Source of the DNA: Cryptomeria japonica
Taxonomy: Eukaryota > Streptophyta > Pinopsida > Cupressales > Cupressaceae
Length of the DNA stretch: 64,000 nt
Assembly: GCF_030272615.1 (NCBI RefSeq)
Contig: NC_081409.1
Coordinates: 473,798,573 to 473,862,572 of the forward strand
Direction of reading: 5' to 3'
Position numbers and translations under genes: made by a program. The notes below the pieces were generated by a model that worked only from the letters and a program-made list of their open reading frames with translations, was not told the DNA's origin and did no database searches. Position 1 is the stretch's first letter. Every line of letters begins with the position of its first letter. Shown here in pieces: positions 33,601-45,145 of this stretch.

Positions 33601-35263
33601 AACCTTCAACACAATTTGTTTACCTCCATGAGTAAACTCAAGCTCCATTGTGTTGAAATCTTGGATATCTCTTCCAAGAGACTTCAACCATGGTACTACC
33701 AATACTATGTCGGTTCCACCAATACCAACCACATAGTACTTATCATGAAAAGTATAATCATCTAATTGAATGATCAACCTTGGTATTTTCTTGTGCAACT
33801 GATTTTGGATCCGTCTGCCAACATGATGTTGAATCTGGAAAAGTCTTCTACTTGTAGTCCTTCCCTGACTACAAAGTCCTCATCAATAAAGTTATGTGTA
33901 GCACCACTATCCACCATACACACAACTTCCAGTCCTTTGACAATTCTTTTTAACATGAAAACATGATCATTAGAACCACCGAATAGGGAAGTAATAGTAC
34001 CACGAGTTTTGTCATCATGCTCACCATCCTCATCGCTGTCCAAATTAGATATCACCTCAATAAGATGAACCTTGACCTTACCAAGACATCTATGTCCTAG
34101 TTCCCAAGGTTCTTTGCAAGAAAAGCAAAGGTTCTTTCTTCTTAACTCATTTCTTGATTCTTTTTCTACCTTAGGAGATGTGACCTTGGGCTGATTAGGA
34201 GCCTTCCCATCTGATTCATCATTTGATTTCTTATTCCTGAAGTTCTTCTTGTGTGGCTGAAAAACAGGTGAGGTCTCAAGGTCAAGAGCTAACCCAATGG
34301 CATCATGCAAGGTACTAGGCTTATGCGCCTTGACCAACCCCCTTAGATTGTCACTCAAACCTTCAACAAACAGCATAGTCACTCGCCTCTCAGACATATC
34401 AGGAACCATAACTGCAATCTTTTGGAACTCATTGATGTATGCTTCCACATGTCCAACCTGCTTGAGTTGAGCCAAGTCTCTGTAGTGGACCTCTATGTCT
34501 CCCCTGTCAGAACGAGCAATCAACTTGTTTACAAATTCCTCATAGGAATGTATTATTGCATGGTCTTGCGAAACTAACCCATGGTGCCACCAATCATATG
34601 CTACACCCTCCAGATGCATTGTTACAAAATGTATAGCTTTCTCTTCCTCCATAGGTTTCAGTGACAGGAATGTATCTAGTTTGTGCACCCATGATTTGGC
34701 ACTTACTTTCCGGCTTCCATCGAAAGTGGGCAATGAAACCTTATTTAATGCATCCTTAAATTCCTGAGGCTGAGTGCCTTGTCTGGTTTGCCCTCTAGGC
34801 CTCCTTTCTTGTCTCTCCATGCGATATCGAGCCTGGTCCTTCCGCTGATTCATAAAGTGATTTAAATGCATTAATTGCTTGACATTAGCAGGGAGAGCTC
34901 TGTACTCATCATAAGCCGCCATAACATCATCAGTGATGTGTGTCTCCTCTTCCTCTACCTCGGGAATTGCTTCTTCCTTATTTTGCCATGGCAAAAACAT
35001 AGGTCTAAGTGGCCGATCAGATCTTGTGCTCGCTGCTCTAACAACATTAGAGGCTGTTCTACCTTGATTTTCATGCCCAAGCTTCTTTCACCATCATGAC
35101 TTAGCACCTGTGGCTGGATTCTCAGTTTACCAATTGCATTAAGAAGCTGCTGCTGTGATTGCATGAAAGTTTGCATCATCTGCTGCTGCTGCTGAGCCAT
35201 TTGAGGCATAATATCTTGAAGATTTGGTTGTCCATTTCCACCTCCTTCCCATTGTTCTGCCAT
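33601..35263 (-). pseudogene. Gypsy gag-protease polyprotein, frameshifted
   Basis: Three overlapping minus-strand frames make one polyprotein. 35263-34955 is a Gln-rich N-terminus (MAEQWEGGGNGQPNLQDIMP). 35000-33774 holds the retrotransposon gag domain (WVHKLDTFLSLKPMEEEKAI, then YDWWHHGL, then LFVEGLSDNLRGLVKAHKP), a zinc knuckle (CFSCKEPWELGHRC) and the protease active site VDSGATHNFID. 33798 onward continues the protease (DIVLVVPWLKSLGRDI). Single-base frameshifts fall around 34960-35000 and 33780-33798. Gag forms the particle and the protease matures it. The Asp-Ser-Gly triad and zinc ligands are intact; the frameshifts are the visible damage. Confidence 0.88.
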
Positions 35264-35450
35264 ATTGTCAGGTTAAAACAAAATTTCTTGTTCCTCTACA
35301 ATTTCTTCTTCTGGTTGTGTGGCTCTTCATTTGGTGTAGTAACGATGAGGTCCAACCTCTCTTGGGAACATTCCAGATAATTCAAACCCTTATGCAACTG
35401 CAATTATTGACATGCACAGGAAAACCCTCACAGGTTGGCAGCGTCACTGT

Positions 35451-35462
35451 GCCCTGATACCA
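35451..35462 (-). promoter_or_regulatory. Primer-binding site (initiator-Met tRNA)
   Basis: TGGTATCAGGGC on the minus strand, one base from the 5' LTR. It has one mismatch to the usual TGGTATCAGAGC. Confidence 0.75.
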
Positions 35463-35463
35463 C

Positions 35464-36569
35464 TGAAATATTCTTTCCTCTGACTTTGGTGGAATTTACG
35501 GATTTGACTTGTTTTAAGGTATTAAGTTTCTCCATGTCATGAATTTGATTGTGCATGCATCAATAGGAATTCAAACGATACAGATGTAAACAGAACTTTC
35601 GAAAGAAATGGATACTTTCTGATTTCTATTATTGAAATATCAGAATTATTACATACTTGCATGAGTCTCAAAAAAGAGGAGTAATCAGAATGATATTGAT
35701 GCAAATACCAGGAGCTTGTATCGAATTCTTGGAGTCCTGCTTTCAGATATTATACACTGTATATTGCAGATCGATTCTTGTAGAAGACTATTTGCTAAAA
35801 AGCAGGCTACACTCGAGATAATTCAATTTTGGATCAGACACCACTGTTCTTTGCTATGAATCGCTCCTCCCAGCATCAAGGACGTCACAATTCTGCCATT
35901 AATCACACCATACAGCAAAGAATTTGGTAGTAAATGTCTACACACAGCAAAAGCTTGAATCTCTGCAAATTGATGAATCCTTGCAGGCCGTCCTGCAGAC
36001 TTTAAACTCGAACCTCTAATCCTGGCAAAGAATGAATAATCTGAAATTCTGGGGCTACGTTCAGACCTTTCAGCGTCTAGGGGTTTCATCCTAGATCAGA
36101 GAACTCCTTGTGCATTTCTGTGAGAGAAGCTCAATGTGAAGAAAATCATAAATGATCGAATCCATCCAATGAGTTCATTGAATGGCTTTAATAAGGCTTT
36201 CACTTCTATTTTCTTTCTTCGACAAAAGCATCCAAAATAGCAATATTCCAACCTTGCCGTCCATTATTAACCTTGGCTTATATTATTTATTTTGCCCATG
36301 TGTTTAGTGACTCCAAATAAATAAGGTTTTAACTTAGGCTTGAATCTATTAATTCGCCTAAGTAAATATAAATCATCTACACGATATTACTTAAAGTGGC
36401 CCCATAATAATAATTAAATATGAATTATGAGTGTAACTATAACTTTTTCCACATATTTAATTATTAACTTAATTCCATGATTATTCCTTGCCTTAGCCTA
36501 TGGGAATAAAATAGGCTGGCATTATTATTCAATTATTTTTTGACGTGCCAGGCGAGGAGGGACAATACA
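35464..36569 (-). repeat. 5' LTR of the gag-protease gypsy element
   Basis: This is the partner of 31726-32826, ending GACAATACA next to the target duplication TGAGA. Confidence 0.88.
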
Positions 36570-36942
36570 TGAGAGATATTAACATCCCTTAAAGAGAGTT
36601 AGGCATCAACCTTGATGAAAATATTGTCATTGATGTCAAGAATATAGAAACAATGCATTGATGTCAAAGGTATATTAATAAGATTCCAATCATTGATTAT
36701 TAAGATTAATGTTGTTGGTCTGTCCAAGAATATACGTTGGTTTGAAGATATCCCATTTGTAGCTGATTGATTCAGAAGATTGATGTCAATAATGTTCACT
36801 AGTGTTAATGCATTAGTAGCTTCTGCAAGATAAGACTCTCCTAACTCTCTACTCTGTTATTAGTTTACTCATTCATGCTTTATGTTTATCAGACTATAAC
36901 ATTGATCATAATTATGATATTGATATTGGATAATGATGGATT

Positions 36943-37011
36943 AGATTGACGACCTACTTAACTATGTTAAGCGTCAATCTAAATGCTATCGGGGTATTAA
37001 CCCGATAGCAT
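36943..37011 (+). repeat. Two adjacent hairpins
   Basis: AGATTGACG (36943-36951) pairs with CGTCAATCT (36972-36980). Directly after it, 36983-37011 is a near-perfect 29-base palindrome (ATGCTATCGGG/CCCGATAGCAT). They sit in the presumed LTR. Confidence 0.8.
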
Positions 37012-37072
37012 ATAATGCTAACCGTTATTGTTATTGTTTACTTTATATTGATCCATTATTATATGCTTTGAT

Positions 37073-37310
37073 ACCGATTCATTATCGGGTATGTTTTATA
37101 TCTGTAACAATTAACAAATACCGATTCATGATCGGATATGTTTATAAGCACTGTTATCATTAACAATGATACCGATTCATTATCGGGTATGTTCATAAGC
37201 ACTGTTACCATTAACAATGATACTGATTCATTATCGGGTATGTCTATAAGCACTGTTATCATTAACAATGATACCGATACATTAACAGGTATGTTTGTAG
37301 CACCGATTAG
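37073..37310 (+). repeat. 51-bp tandem repeat, about 4.5 copies
   Basis: Units start at 37073, 37120, 37171, 37222 and 37273. Each begins ACCGATTCATTATCGGGTAT or a variant and ends with CACTGTTATCATTAACAATG. The first unit is 47 bp. Because 51 is a multiple of three, long repetitive frames appear on both strands; these are not genes. Confidence 0.9.
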
Positions 37311-37335
37311 TTATGGATCGGTTAATGTTAGTAAG

Positions 37336-37410
37336 GGTCACGACCAAGTGACATCTTGGTCGGACATGTCTAAAAGACATGTCCGATCAAGGTGCCACTT
37401 GATCGTGGCC
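37336..37410 (+). repeat. Large imperfect hairpin with 36-bp arms
   Basis: The arms 37336-37371 and 37375-37410 are inverted copies with five differences around a 3-base loop (AAA). Both contain GGACATGTCT/AGACATGTCC. Three of the differences are G-U compatible in plus-strand RNA. Confidence 0.85.
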
Positions 37411-38800
37411 ATCCTACTACATATACATCATTCAAATCAAAGGAGATGACATTGAAATCGATACATGTTCATCCTCCTTACCTGCAGTAAAAGAAAGATA
37501 GCAATATTAGTGTCATAGTCATAATATCAAAATTAAAATACACCATCCTGCATATAACTTGTCCATTAAATTGGAAATTACAATACATTTACAACTAGAT
37601 TACTTTTAGAATACCCAGTTCAGAATACAAGGACTCATAACAGTGATCAAATGTTACAGAAGACAGAAGAATTGATCAAATGTTACAGTAGACAGATAAT
37701 GTTGACTTTATTTGATAAAAATTCTGCTATTTGTTTCTACAATATTAATAACATAATACATGGGTAAAAGAAAGTAATCATGTGGTAGTTGATTACTCGT
37801 ATAATAACAAAACAAAAATAAAAATTGTTGTCATCATAATAATGTATTTATCATCAAAAGGTGCGATTGAATGAACAGACAGCAGTTTATTTACTAAAAG
37901 CCACGATTATTTAAAAAGAAATGACATGGTTTGTGTGTCTCTTCAAGACACATTTGATGAAGGGATGTATTTAAACAAACAATGTATTAATAAGAAAATA
38001 CACAACCTTTCAATGAAAGGTTATTTGAAATATATAAAAAAAGCTTGAAATTACTTTGGGATAAGATTGATTAAAAAAAAGTGCTGCACATATATAAGAA
38101 GCAGAAAGTCTTCTTCAATCTGATTCATATCAGATAAAAAGGAAGATAAAGAGTAATTTGATAAAAGTGAAGAATTCGTATGTAAATTTTGCTGAAGCAA
38201 TATTTCTGAGCACAAGAAGAACACAGCTGTGTATGTGTGTATGCACAGGAATGTTGAAGACATAAGTGGAGATTGTTAAGGACAATAAGAAACTTGTCAA
38301 AGGAGAATTATCTCAGAATTAAGGAGAAGACAGTGAGAAGTTAATTTGCAGGCATATATTCAGATTGTGTAGAAAGTTTGATCAGATTTATATTGCAGTG
38401 ATTATGACAGACATAGCAGCAGATTAAAGGGGTCATTCATTACAGAAGTTGGTATAAAGGTTGGTGTCTCATTTAGGAGAAGTTGATGCTTCATCCTTGT
38501 GGGTTGGTGTTCACAAAATCAGATTTGGGGGTTGGTGCTTCCAGTGGGTTGGTGCTCACAAATAGTAGGGGTTGGTGCCTACAAATCATTGTAAAAGAAG
38601 AAATATATAAAAGCATTAATTTGCCGTGTTTTTCACCCATTTGGGTTTCCACGTAAAACCTTGAGTTATCGTGTTCTTATGTGCAGTGTTGTTGGAATTT
38701 AGTGAATAATACTATTGTGGATGATAAAAGTTTGAATTGGTAAAATTTGCTGTTATACTGATTCACCCACCCTCTCAGTATAACCTTGTGCTCTTCAAAC

Positions 38801-40029
38801 CTACCTTGGACTCCTGCCAAAATCAATCGTTTTGTGGCTTTGTGACAACAAATCAGGATGCTACAATGTGATATCTAGCACCAGGTGATAAACTTTACGT
38901 ACTGGTATTTGACAATCTCAGATTTAAAACCTTATATTTATCAGTTATGGGTTTAACACGGTGCACTCAACAAACAAATGTGTAGTATAGAACATTCCAC
39001 AATCATATGGTTGACTATATGCACTTAAAAACCTCCATTCTCTGGTACCAACGGAGGAGGAGATTCATGACCCCGAGTGGAACTAATACCATTCCCTTTC
39101 TAATCCTTAACATTATGAACTTAACGAGAAAGCCAGAGTTACAATGCAACAATAAAAATTACTAGTTTACAAGGGTTCATGATACCCATGATCAACTAGT
39201 GGTACCAAATCCGAAGCCCTTTGTCCAGTCACTTTATAAAAACAATCCCAAAGAATAATTACTAGACAAGTCCAACTGAGTCAACTATCCATCATATTTT
39301 TTCGAAAGGTCAACAGTCAACAATATTAGGGTCACACATAGGATTTTCAAGGTTAGCAAAGTCAAGGATACTGCCAATGTTGCACAAGATGAAACAAGGA
39401 GAGGATGTTTAGTCAATCCAATGACTATACTCAGATACAAACAAAAGTTCAAACTTAACTCTATGCTCCTTCTAGTGATGTCCTAAGATTGAATACAGAG
39501 AACTTTATAGGGCACCACATTGTAACCATCAAAGCACCAACCTCAAGAAGACAAGAAATCATTTAGACTACAAAACAATGCAACAATTTCTTATAAATTC
39601 CCTGGTCCTTTGTGATATTGCCATATCATTAAACATAGTTGAGTGGGTCTCGGTCACAAAAGGGATTTAAATGGCTAGACAGTTGCATACCACAAAAAAT
39701 ATAATAACAAAAGACACAACCTTAGAAATTACCAAAGAATTGCATTATAAACCTACAGAAAAAGGACCTAGATTTCTTCAACACTTCCCAACATACCTCC
39801 ACAGTAGTAATGGCCACATGCAAGCATGGTTTGAACTTCATATTTAGGTCTCAGGAGGTGCAACAGTCAAACAATCAGCTTCACTGAGCTGACCCACTCC
39901 ATCTTAGAATAAACTCCTATATTTACGTGCTACTCAAGCAACTTGAAAGAATCTGAGACTCACATTTGACACTGGCCAACAACAATCAATATATTATGCC
40001 AAGCTAACACCTATTCACTCTTATATTTA
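38801..40029. other. Non-coding stretch, no gene seen
   Basis: No coding frames and no recognised repeats. Confidence 0.4.
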
Positions 40030-40527
40030 GTAGTTATAGTAGGGGAGAGTTAGGTTAACCCTTTCTAAACTTGTTTCCTTTCGGTTGAGTAGAGAAAGCA
40101 GCTGTAATGATCAACCTAGATCAGATCCCGGTTTCATATTTGCTAGTTCTAAAAGAGAGGATATAGGAGGTGTCACCTTTAGGTTGAAATATTCTCGCTA
40201 GAGAGTTTAGGGGCTTTCCTATCCCACTAGTTAGGTAGAGCAGAGAGTTAGTTGTTGTTTATTAACTTTAAATTTCTTTTCTTTCATCTCTATTAATTTA
40301 CTTTTTAAATTTTCGCACCTTAGCATGTGGATAAATTTAGTAATGGTCAATTAGCTTTTAGCTTAGGCTGTAATAAGTTTGTTTTGACTTTAGTTTGCTT
40401 ATTAGTTTAGTCGTTCTTATCTATATTGGGTAAGTCTATGGTAACCTTTCATAAGGATGCTTTTGCTCGTTATCTTATTAAGTTGAATCAATATCTTGGT
40501 AATCCTTTTGTGCTCAATTTCTCATAA
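40030..40527 (+). repeat. Probable Copia 5' LTR (3' part)
   Basis: The end TTTCTCA at about 40527 is followed within a few bases by TGGTATTAAAGC, a degraded initiator-Met primer site. The LTR start is not resolved. Confidence 0.45.
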
Positions 40528-40531
40528 TATG

Positions 40532-40543
40532 GTATTAAAGCTC
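40532..40543 (+). promoter_or_regulatory. Degraded primer-binding site
   Basis: TGGTATTAAAGC differs from TGGTATCAGAGC at two positions. It marks the start of the internal region of the Copia remnant. Confidence 0.55.
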
Positions 40544-40957
40544 AACTAAAACCCTAGAAATTGTTAAGAGTGTGAAGACCTAGGGATTGCTACCAACAAA
40601 GATAAATTGAGGGATCACTAGTGTAGTACAGTAAAGAGCCAAAAGGATTCATACACTAGATCTGAGATCGTATAGAATTGCTTTGGTTTTTGAAAATCGT
40701 GGATTTTTGAACAAGTAAAATTGTGCAGTTGTTTAGAGGAGGTAAACTGCCGATTTTTAATAAATTGCATGGATTTTCTATTTGGTGATCATGGCCGAGA
40801 AAAGAAGTAAAACCATTTATTGGCATTAATTCTAGCCAAGAAAAGAAGTCAAACCATTTGCGAATCATGACCTCCTTTTGCTCAAAATGTGTCTTATTTT
40901 TGCTTCAATTGTGGTGGATTTTAATAAAAAATCAGGATTTGTTCATTCAAAGGATTT

Positions 40958-41560
40958 GTAGGGAGAATGGTCCCAAGAGGTTTTGGGTTGAGGCAATATA
41001 TACAACAATATATTTGCTAAATAGATCTTTAACATAGCTTGTGAAGCAGATGATCCGAGAGAAAGCATGGTTTGGGTGGAAACCTAAAATGTCATTTTAA
41101 GATCTTTGGTTCCATTGCATATGCCTAGATTCCAGATGAAAAGAGAACCAAGTTAGAGCCTAAGAGTAAGAAATGAATGCTTATAGGGTATAATGACAAT
41201 CATAAGGATTATAGATTGATTGATGTTGACATTGATTGATAGAGATGTAATTGATGAAGAAGCTAGGCCTTTCCACATTTTTAAAAAGATCAAGCTTAAC
41301 AAAGAATAGCTTGTTGAGGTTAAGGATTCAAGTGTTTAGATTTTGGTAGCTCCATCTAAAGGGCAGGATTTAGAGCTTATAAAGTCTCCTAGGTTGGTAA
41401 TATACGTAAATTCTATTGATGATAACTTGGATTATTATTTAGACGGTAGCCCAAGTCGTGGTGACAATGCCAATTTGGATGAAGAGAATCCTAAGAAGAG
41501 ACTAAAGTAGTTGGAAAGCACTATTGATGATGTTTGGGTTAGTGAAGTGATTGAGGGATG
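40958..41560 (+). pseudogene. Copia integrase C-terminal remnant
   Basis: The plus strand shows RENGPKRFWVEAIYTTIYLL, then EKAWFGWKPKMSF, then after a frameshift IPDEKRT-like and LIGYNDNHKDYRLIDVDID, then DEEARPFHIFKKIKL. These are the end of the Copia integrase and the following GKKP/GY region. Several stops and frameshifts occur. A Ser/Asp-rich linker (DDNLDYYLDGSPSRGDNANL) follows to about 41560. Gag, protease and the integrase core are missing between the primer site at 40532 and this fragment, so a large internal deletion is inferred. Confidence 0.7.
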
Positions 41561-44057
41561 ATCATTGAGAGGCAAGAGCAAGAATGACATAGTTAAGTTT
41601 TCTATATTTAGGGAGTTTTCGAGCCATAGACATTTGAGGCAATATCAAACCTAAATGGGAAAAAGCCAAGCTAATTGAACATGATAGTGCTATGAAAAAT
41701 AAGACTATGAAAAGCACATAGGTCCAAGTGCTAGAGGCATCTAGATTCATTGTAAAAGCTTTAGGAAATCATCATGTGCCAAAGTCTTTTGAAAATGGGA
41801 AACTCACTAAAATGAACTACTACTATCCTAGCCTTTTTTGAAGAGTGGAAAATTAAATGAATCGTAATGCGTGAAGATGGTTTGGGTCTTGATAGTTGAG
41901 ACTGGTCTCCAAAGAATGAAATAAAATATATGATTTTTGTGGACAAGAAATGATATTTCAATTATGATTGAATTTGAAAGTAAGAGAGAAACTCTTCAAT
42001 CTTCCATTTTCACTCTTCGTCGTCATCTACCACTTGATAAAAGTAAATTAGAAAAAAATACTTCAAACTTTTGGAATTTGATGTGGCTTGTTTTAGTTGC
42101 ATAAATGTATACATTTGAAACTTTGAATTCCTTTAAAAGGTGGAGGTTTAAAACCTGTTTTAGTTAGAAAACAAGAAATCTTGTTGCTATCACCATATAG
42201 CTGGTTTTCTCTTTTTGAAGTTGGCAAGGAATAATATGGACAATGACAAACATTTTGAACAACTAAGCATAGAGAAAATAATAGTTGTAGAGGTAATTTA
42301 AGCCATCATTCAAATTGTTTATGCTAAGGAGCTTACCTACATAGGAGGTTGTACCTTTGAATTCAAAAATTTGGATAGGAAGTCAGATCATGTCTAGGAG
42401 GCTATTTTAGCAGTTGATTGTGGTGGAGCATGATAATGTCACAACTAATCGAGGCAATGTTGATGATGATGAATTAAGGCAATGCTAAACACAACAAAAA
42501 GACATTCTGGGTAACATCAATATAGTAGGTTTAAAAGAATTTTTACAAAATCACTAGAAGAGGATAAAAGAAGGCCATCATATGTATTTAGAGGTGTCTT
42601 TATGTTCAAGGGACATAGTACATAAGTGAAGAAGATGTCACCATCTTTAACATAAACATATAAAATGAAATGAATCTCAAACACCACAAATACCTTAAGA
42701 AATCAAGTTTAATTCCAAATGAGAATCCTATTTCATACATCACATGTCAAGCCACACATTGTTTGTTGCCTATGAAAGCAAGTTGTGCCCTGACATTTTA
42801 TCTTTCAAAAAAAGCTATAATGCTTTAATCCAACATTAACTAGACATTTGCTGAAGTCAATTTTTGAACAAGTGTCTCCTGGGAGACAAACTGTCACTAT
42901 TAGCAAGTGATCATGTTGACTGTATGGTTAGTTGGCAGTGATATTTGTGGAGCAGCTAGTGGTTTGTTGAGGGTTATTGGTGTTGGCATTGGTTATTGTC
43001 GACAACTAGTATACCATTATAGGTTAATGACTTATGTGTGGTGACTTATGACTTGTGGATATGACTAATGTGGCATGTAGGATTATGAAATGCATGATTG
43101 TAGTGATAATTACATCAAATCAATCCAAATCTGAAACAAGTTTGAGACCCAAAGTTGAAAACTGTTATTTTGTGTTAATCTACATTTGACTATGACCAAA
43201 TCAATATTGTCTTATTGTGTAGTGATATATTTGACAATAGTCAAAATGAGGTACCCAATGAAACCTAAATGTTTAGATATGTTGAACAAGGTTGAAGGAG
43301 TTCATAATAGAGATATGGATTGAGAAGCTTTTCAAGATTGATGTGCAGTCCTCTCATTGCTTTTGAACTTTTCAACATTATTGGTTTCCCAAGTTCAATT
43401 AAATGTCCAAATGCAGTTTAGATATGTGCTAAACACTATGATGGAAAAACACACAATTAAAATTCTGTATGGCCATGAAATTGCAAATTTGAGTCTGGAC
43501 ATTTTTATATTGATGCTCTTTATTCTAGAAGCTATATTGGAAATGTTGAAGATTCCACATGCTCATTTGCCACTAAAATTGCTGATAAACAAGACTTGGG
43601 TCTTGTGGAAGAAAATATTTTTCAAGAACTGAACTCTCCAAGTGAGCTGAGTTCAAAAAGGAATATAAACATCCCATCTTGCTATTGAACAAATAAATTG
43701 AAGACCATATTGCAAATTTTTTGATCCTTGGATGTTCTCAATGAAGCAAGTGTTATGGGTATAGTGATGGTTTAGATGCACAAAGGTAATTGGTAGTGTA
43801 ATTCATTAGTAATGGTAAAAGTCATTAATAAGTAGTCATTTTATTTGAGTTCTTACCTTGTATATATAGTCTTGCACTCTATAAATAGAATGATTGCTCT
43901 TGGAATTAGGAAATTGATAAATTAGATACTTCTAACTAGCATTGCTAGCCTAGATTCTATTGTAATAATTCAAGAAAGATTTCAAGATGACTAGTCATGG
44001 GTTCATCTTTCAAGTCATCTCAAAATTACCTAGGAGCCTAAATTGCTTCTCTTAGAA
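41561..44057. other. Non-coding stretch, no gene seen
   Basis: Short frames only. The first few hundred bases may continue the Copia remnant but contain no RT motif I can see. Confidence 0.35.
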
Positions 44058-44062
44058 CAAGG

Positions 44063-45140
44063 TGTAGACACTAAAAATTGCCCTAGTCTTGCACCGGCAA
44101 TTTTCACTAACTTTTCGTCTAAAACTATTTAAATAATTTTATTATATAATTAGGACTAATTTTATTCTTCTAATTCCTCGTAATTAAATTTTGTTAATAA
44201 TATTTAATTATTACTTATAAAATCGTTAATAAATATTTTATATTATTTAATTAAAATCCATTGCTCGTCCTTAATCAGTCAATTTTAATCATTCTTCTAT
44301 GATCAAATAATTATCCTAATTGTTTAATCCCTCTAATTGTTTTTCCATGATTAAATAATTATTTATACTTGTTTTATCCCTTCATTCAAAATCCTCATAA
44401 TTAAATAAATTCTTTAATTATCTACCAATTGTGGGTGAAATAAATAAATTTTATCTGTATATTTTCAACCCCACTTAACTCTTCCACCTTCCCATTTCTC
44501 TCTTCATCTATCACTCAACTTACCAAATCGTCTTCCCCACTACTCTTCCACTTGCTACTTTGTCTCCCAACTTAACTCTTCTCTCTTTCCGTTTTAACTC
44601 CTATCTTTCTCCACTTAACTTATTCCTCACTACTCCTTTCCTCCACTTTCAAATGGCATATTTTGTTGAAAATAAATATTTCCAATATCATTTTTCACTT
44701 AATTCTTCCTCATTACTATTTCCTCTTCCACTTGCAAATGCAACTTTCCTATTTGTTGTCACTTAACTCATCCTCTCAAGTGATCTCGTTCATCGATTGA
44801 CAATCAATCTTGTTTGTTCAACCAATTTCGAAAATCTATAAATTGTGATCAATTCCGTTATTTTCTTGAACCATGCCTTCGATATCTTTGTGGCATCATA
44901 TCATCATCATACTTTTGAATTTTCTTTGTGCACACATAATTTCCGAGAGCATATTTGCAAGGAGATAAGAAGAACAATTGAGGTCACGAATTTGATGCTA
45001 TGATGGTATAATCATTTTGATTTTTGTTTTTGTGCATTATGAATTCATCTTTCATTGATTGTTTAGGTTATTTTGCTTAGAACTTGGTTTTGTGGTTGCC
45101 TAACGGTTTTTTGCAGGTTTTCCCAATTTTACCTACAACA
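44063..45140 (+). repeat. Solo LTR with target duplication
   Basis: It begins TGTAGACACTAAAAATTGCC and ends CTACAACA. A 5-bp duplication CAAGG flanks it (44058-44062 and 45141-45145). No internal region is attached. A TATA-like TCTATAAATT lies near 44835. The structure fits a solo LTR left by LTR-LTR recombination. Orientation is taken from the TATA position. Confidence 0.75.
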
Positions 45141-45145
45141 CAAGG

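Larger units (their letters stand above)
31726..36569 (-). mobile_element. Gypsy-type element with gag-protease only (non-autonomous)
   Basis: The element has LTRs at 31726-32826 and 35464-36569. A primer site (TGGTATCAGGGC on the minus strand) lies one base inside the right LTR, and a purine tract (CCGGAAAGGGAGGAC) directly abuts the left LTR. A perfect 5-bp target duplication, TGAGA, lies at 31721-31725 and 36570-36574. The internal 2.6 kb encodes gag, a zinc knuckle and an aspartic protease. There is no reverse transcriptase, RNase H or integrase: only about 770 bp lie between the protease and the polypurine tract. The LTRs differ by about 14 positions in the first 235 bases by eye, so it is moderately old. 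Replication would have needed enzymes in trans. Confidence 0.88.
36575..38800 (+). repeat. Copia-type 3' end and long LTR (plus orientation)
   Basis: ATTGATGTCAAAGG at about 36658-36671 resembles the stretch beside the Copia polypurine tract at 48551-48575. Further on, CCGTGTTTTTCACCCATTTG followed by GGTTTCCACGTAAAACC (38623-38660), and GATTCACCCACCCTCTCAGT (about 38760-38780), match in reverse the 5' LTR at 53738 onward. The segment therefore looks like a Copia 3' tail plus LTR, with the gypsy element inserted upstream. The LTR start (about 36.7-36.9 kb) is not resolved. No frames are coding. Confidence 0.5.

Noticed and set aside
33400-33765. 121-codon plus-strand frame
   Set aside because: It is the antisense shadow of the gypsy protease region, which has recognisable motifs on the minus strand.
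37059-37449. Repetitive 69- and 103-codon frames on both strands
   Set aside because: They are generated by a 51-bp tandem repeat, whose length is a multiple of three, inside an LTR.
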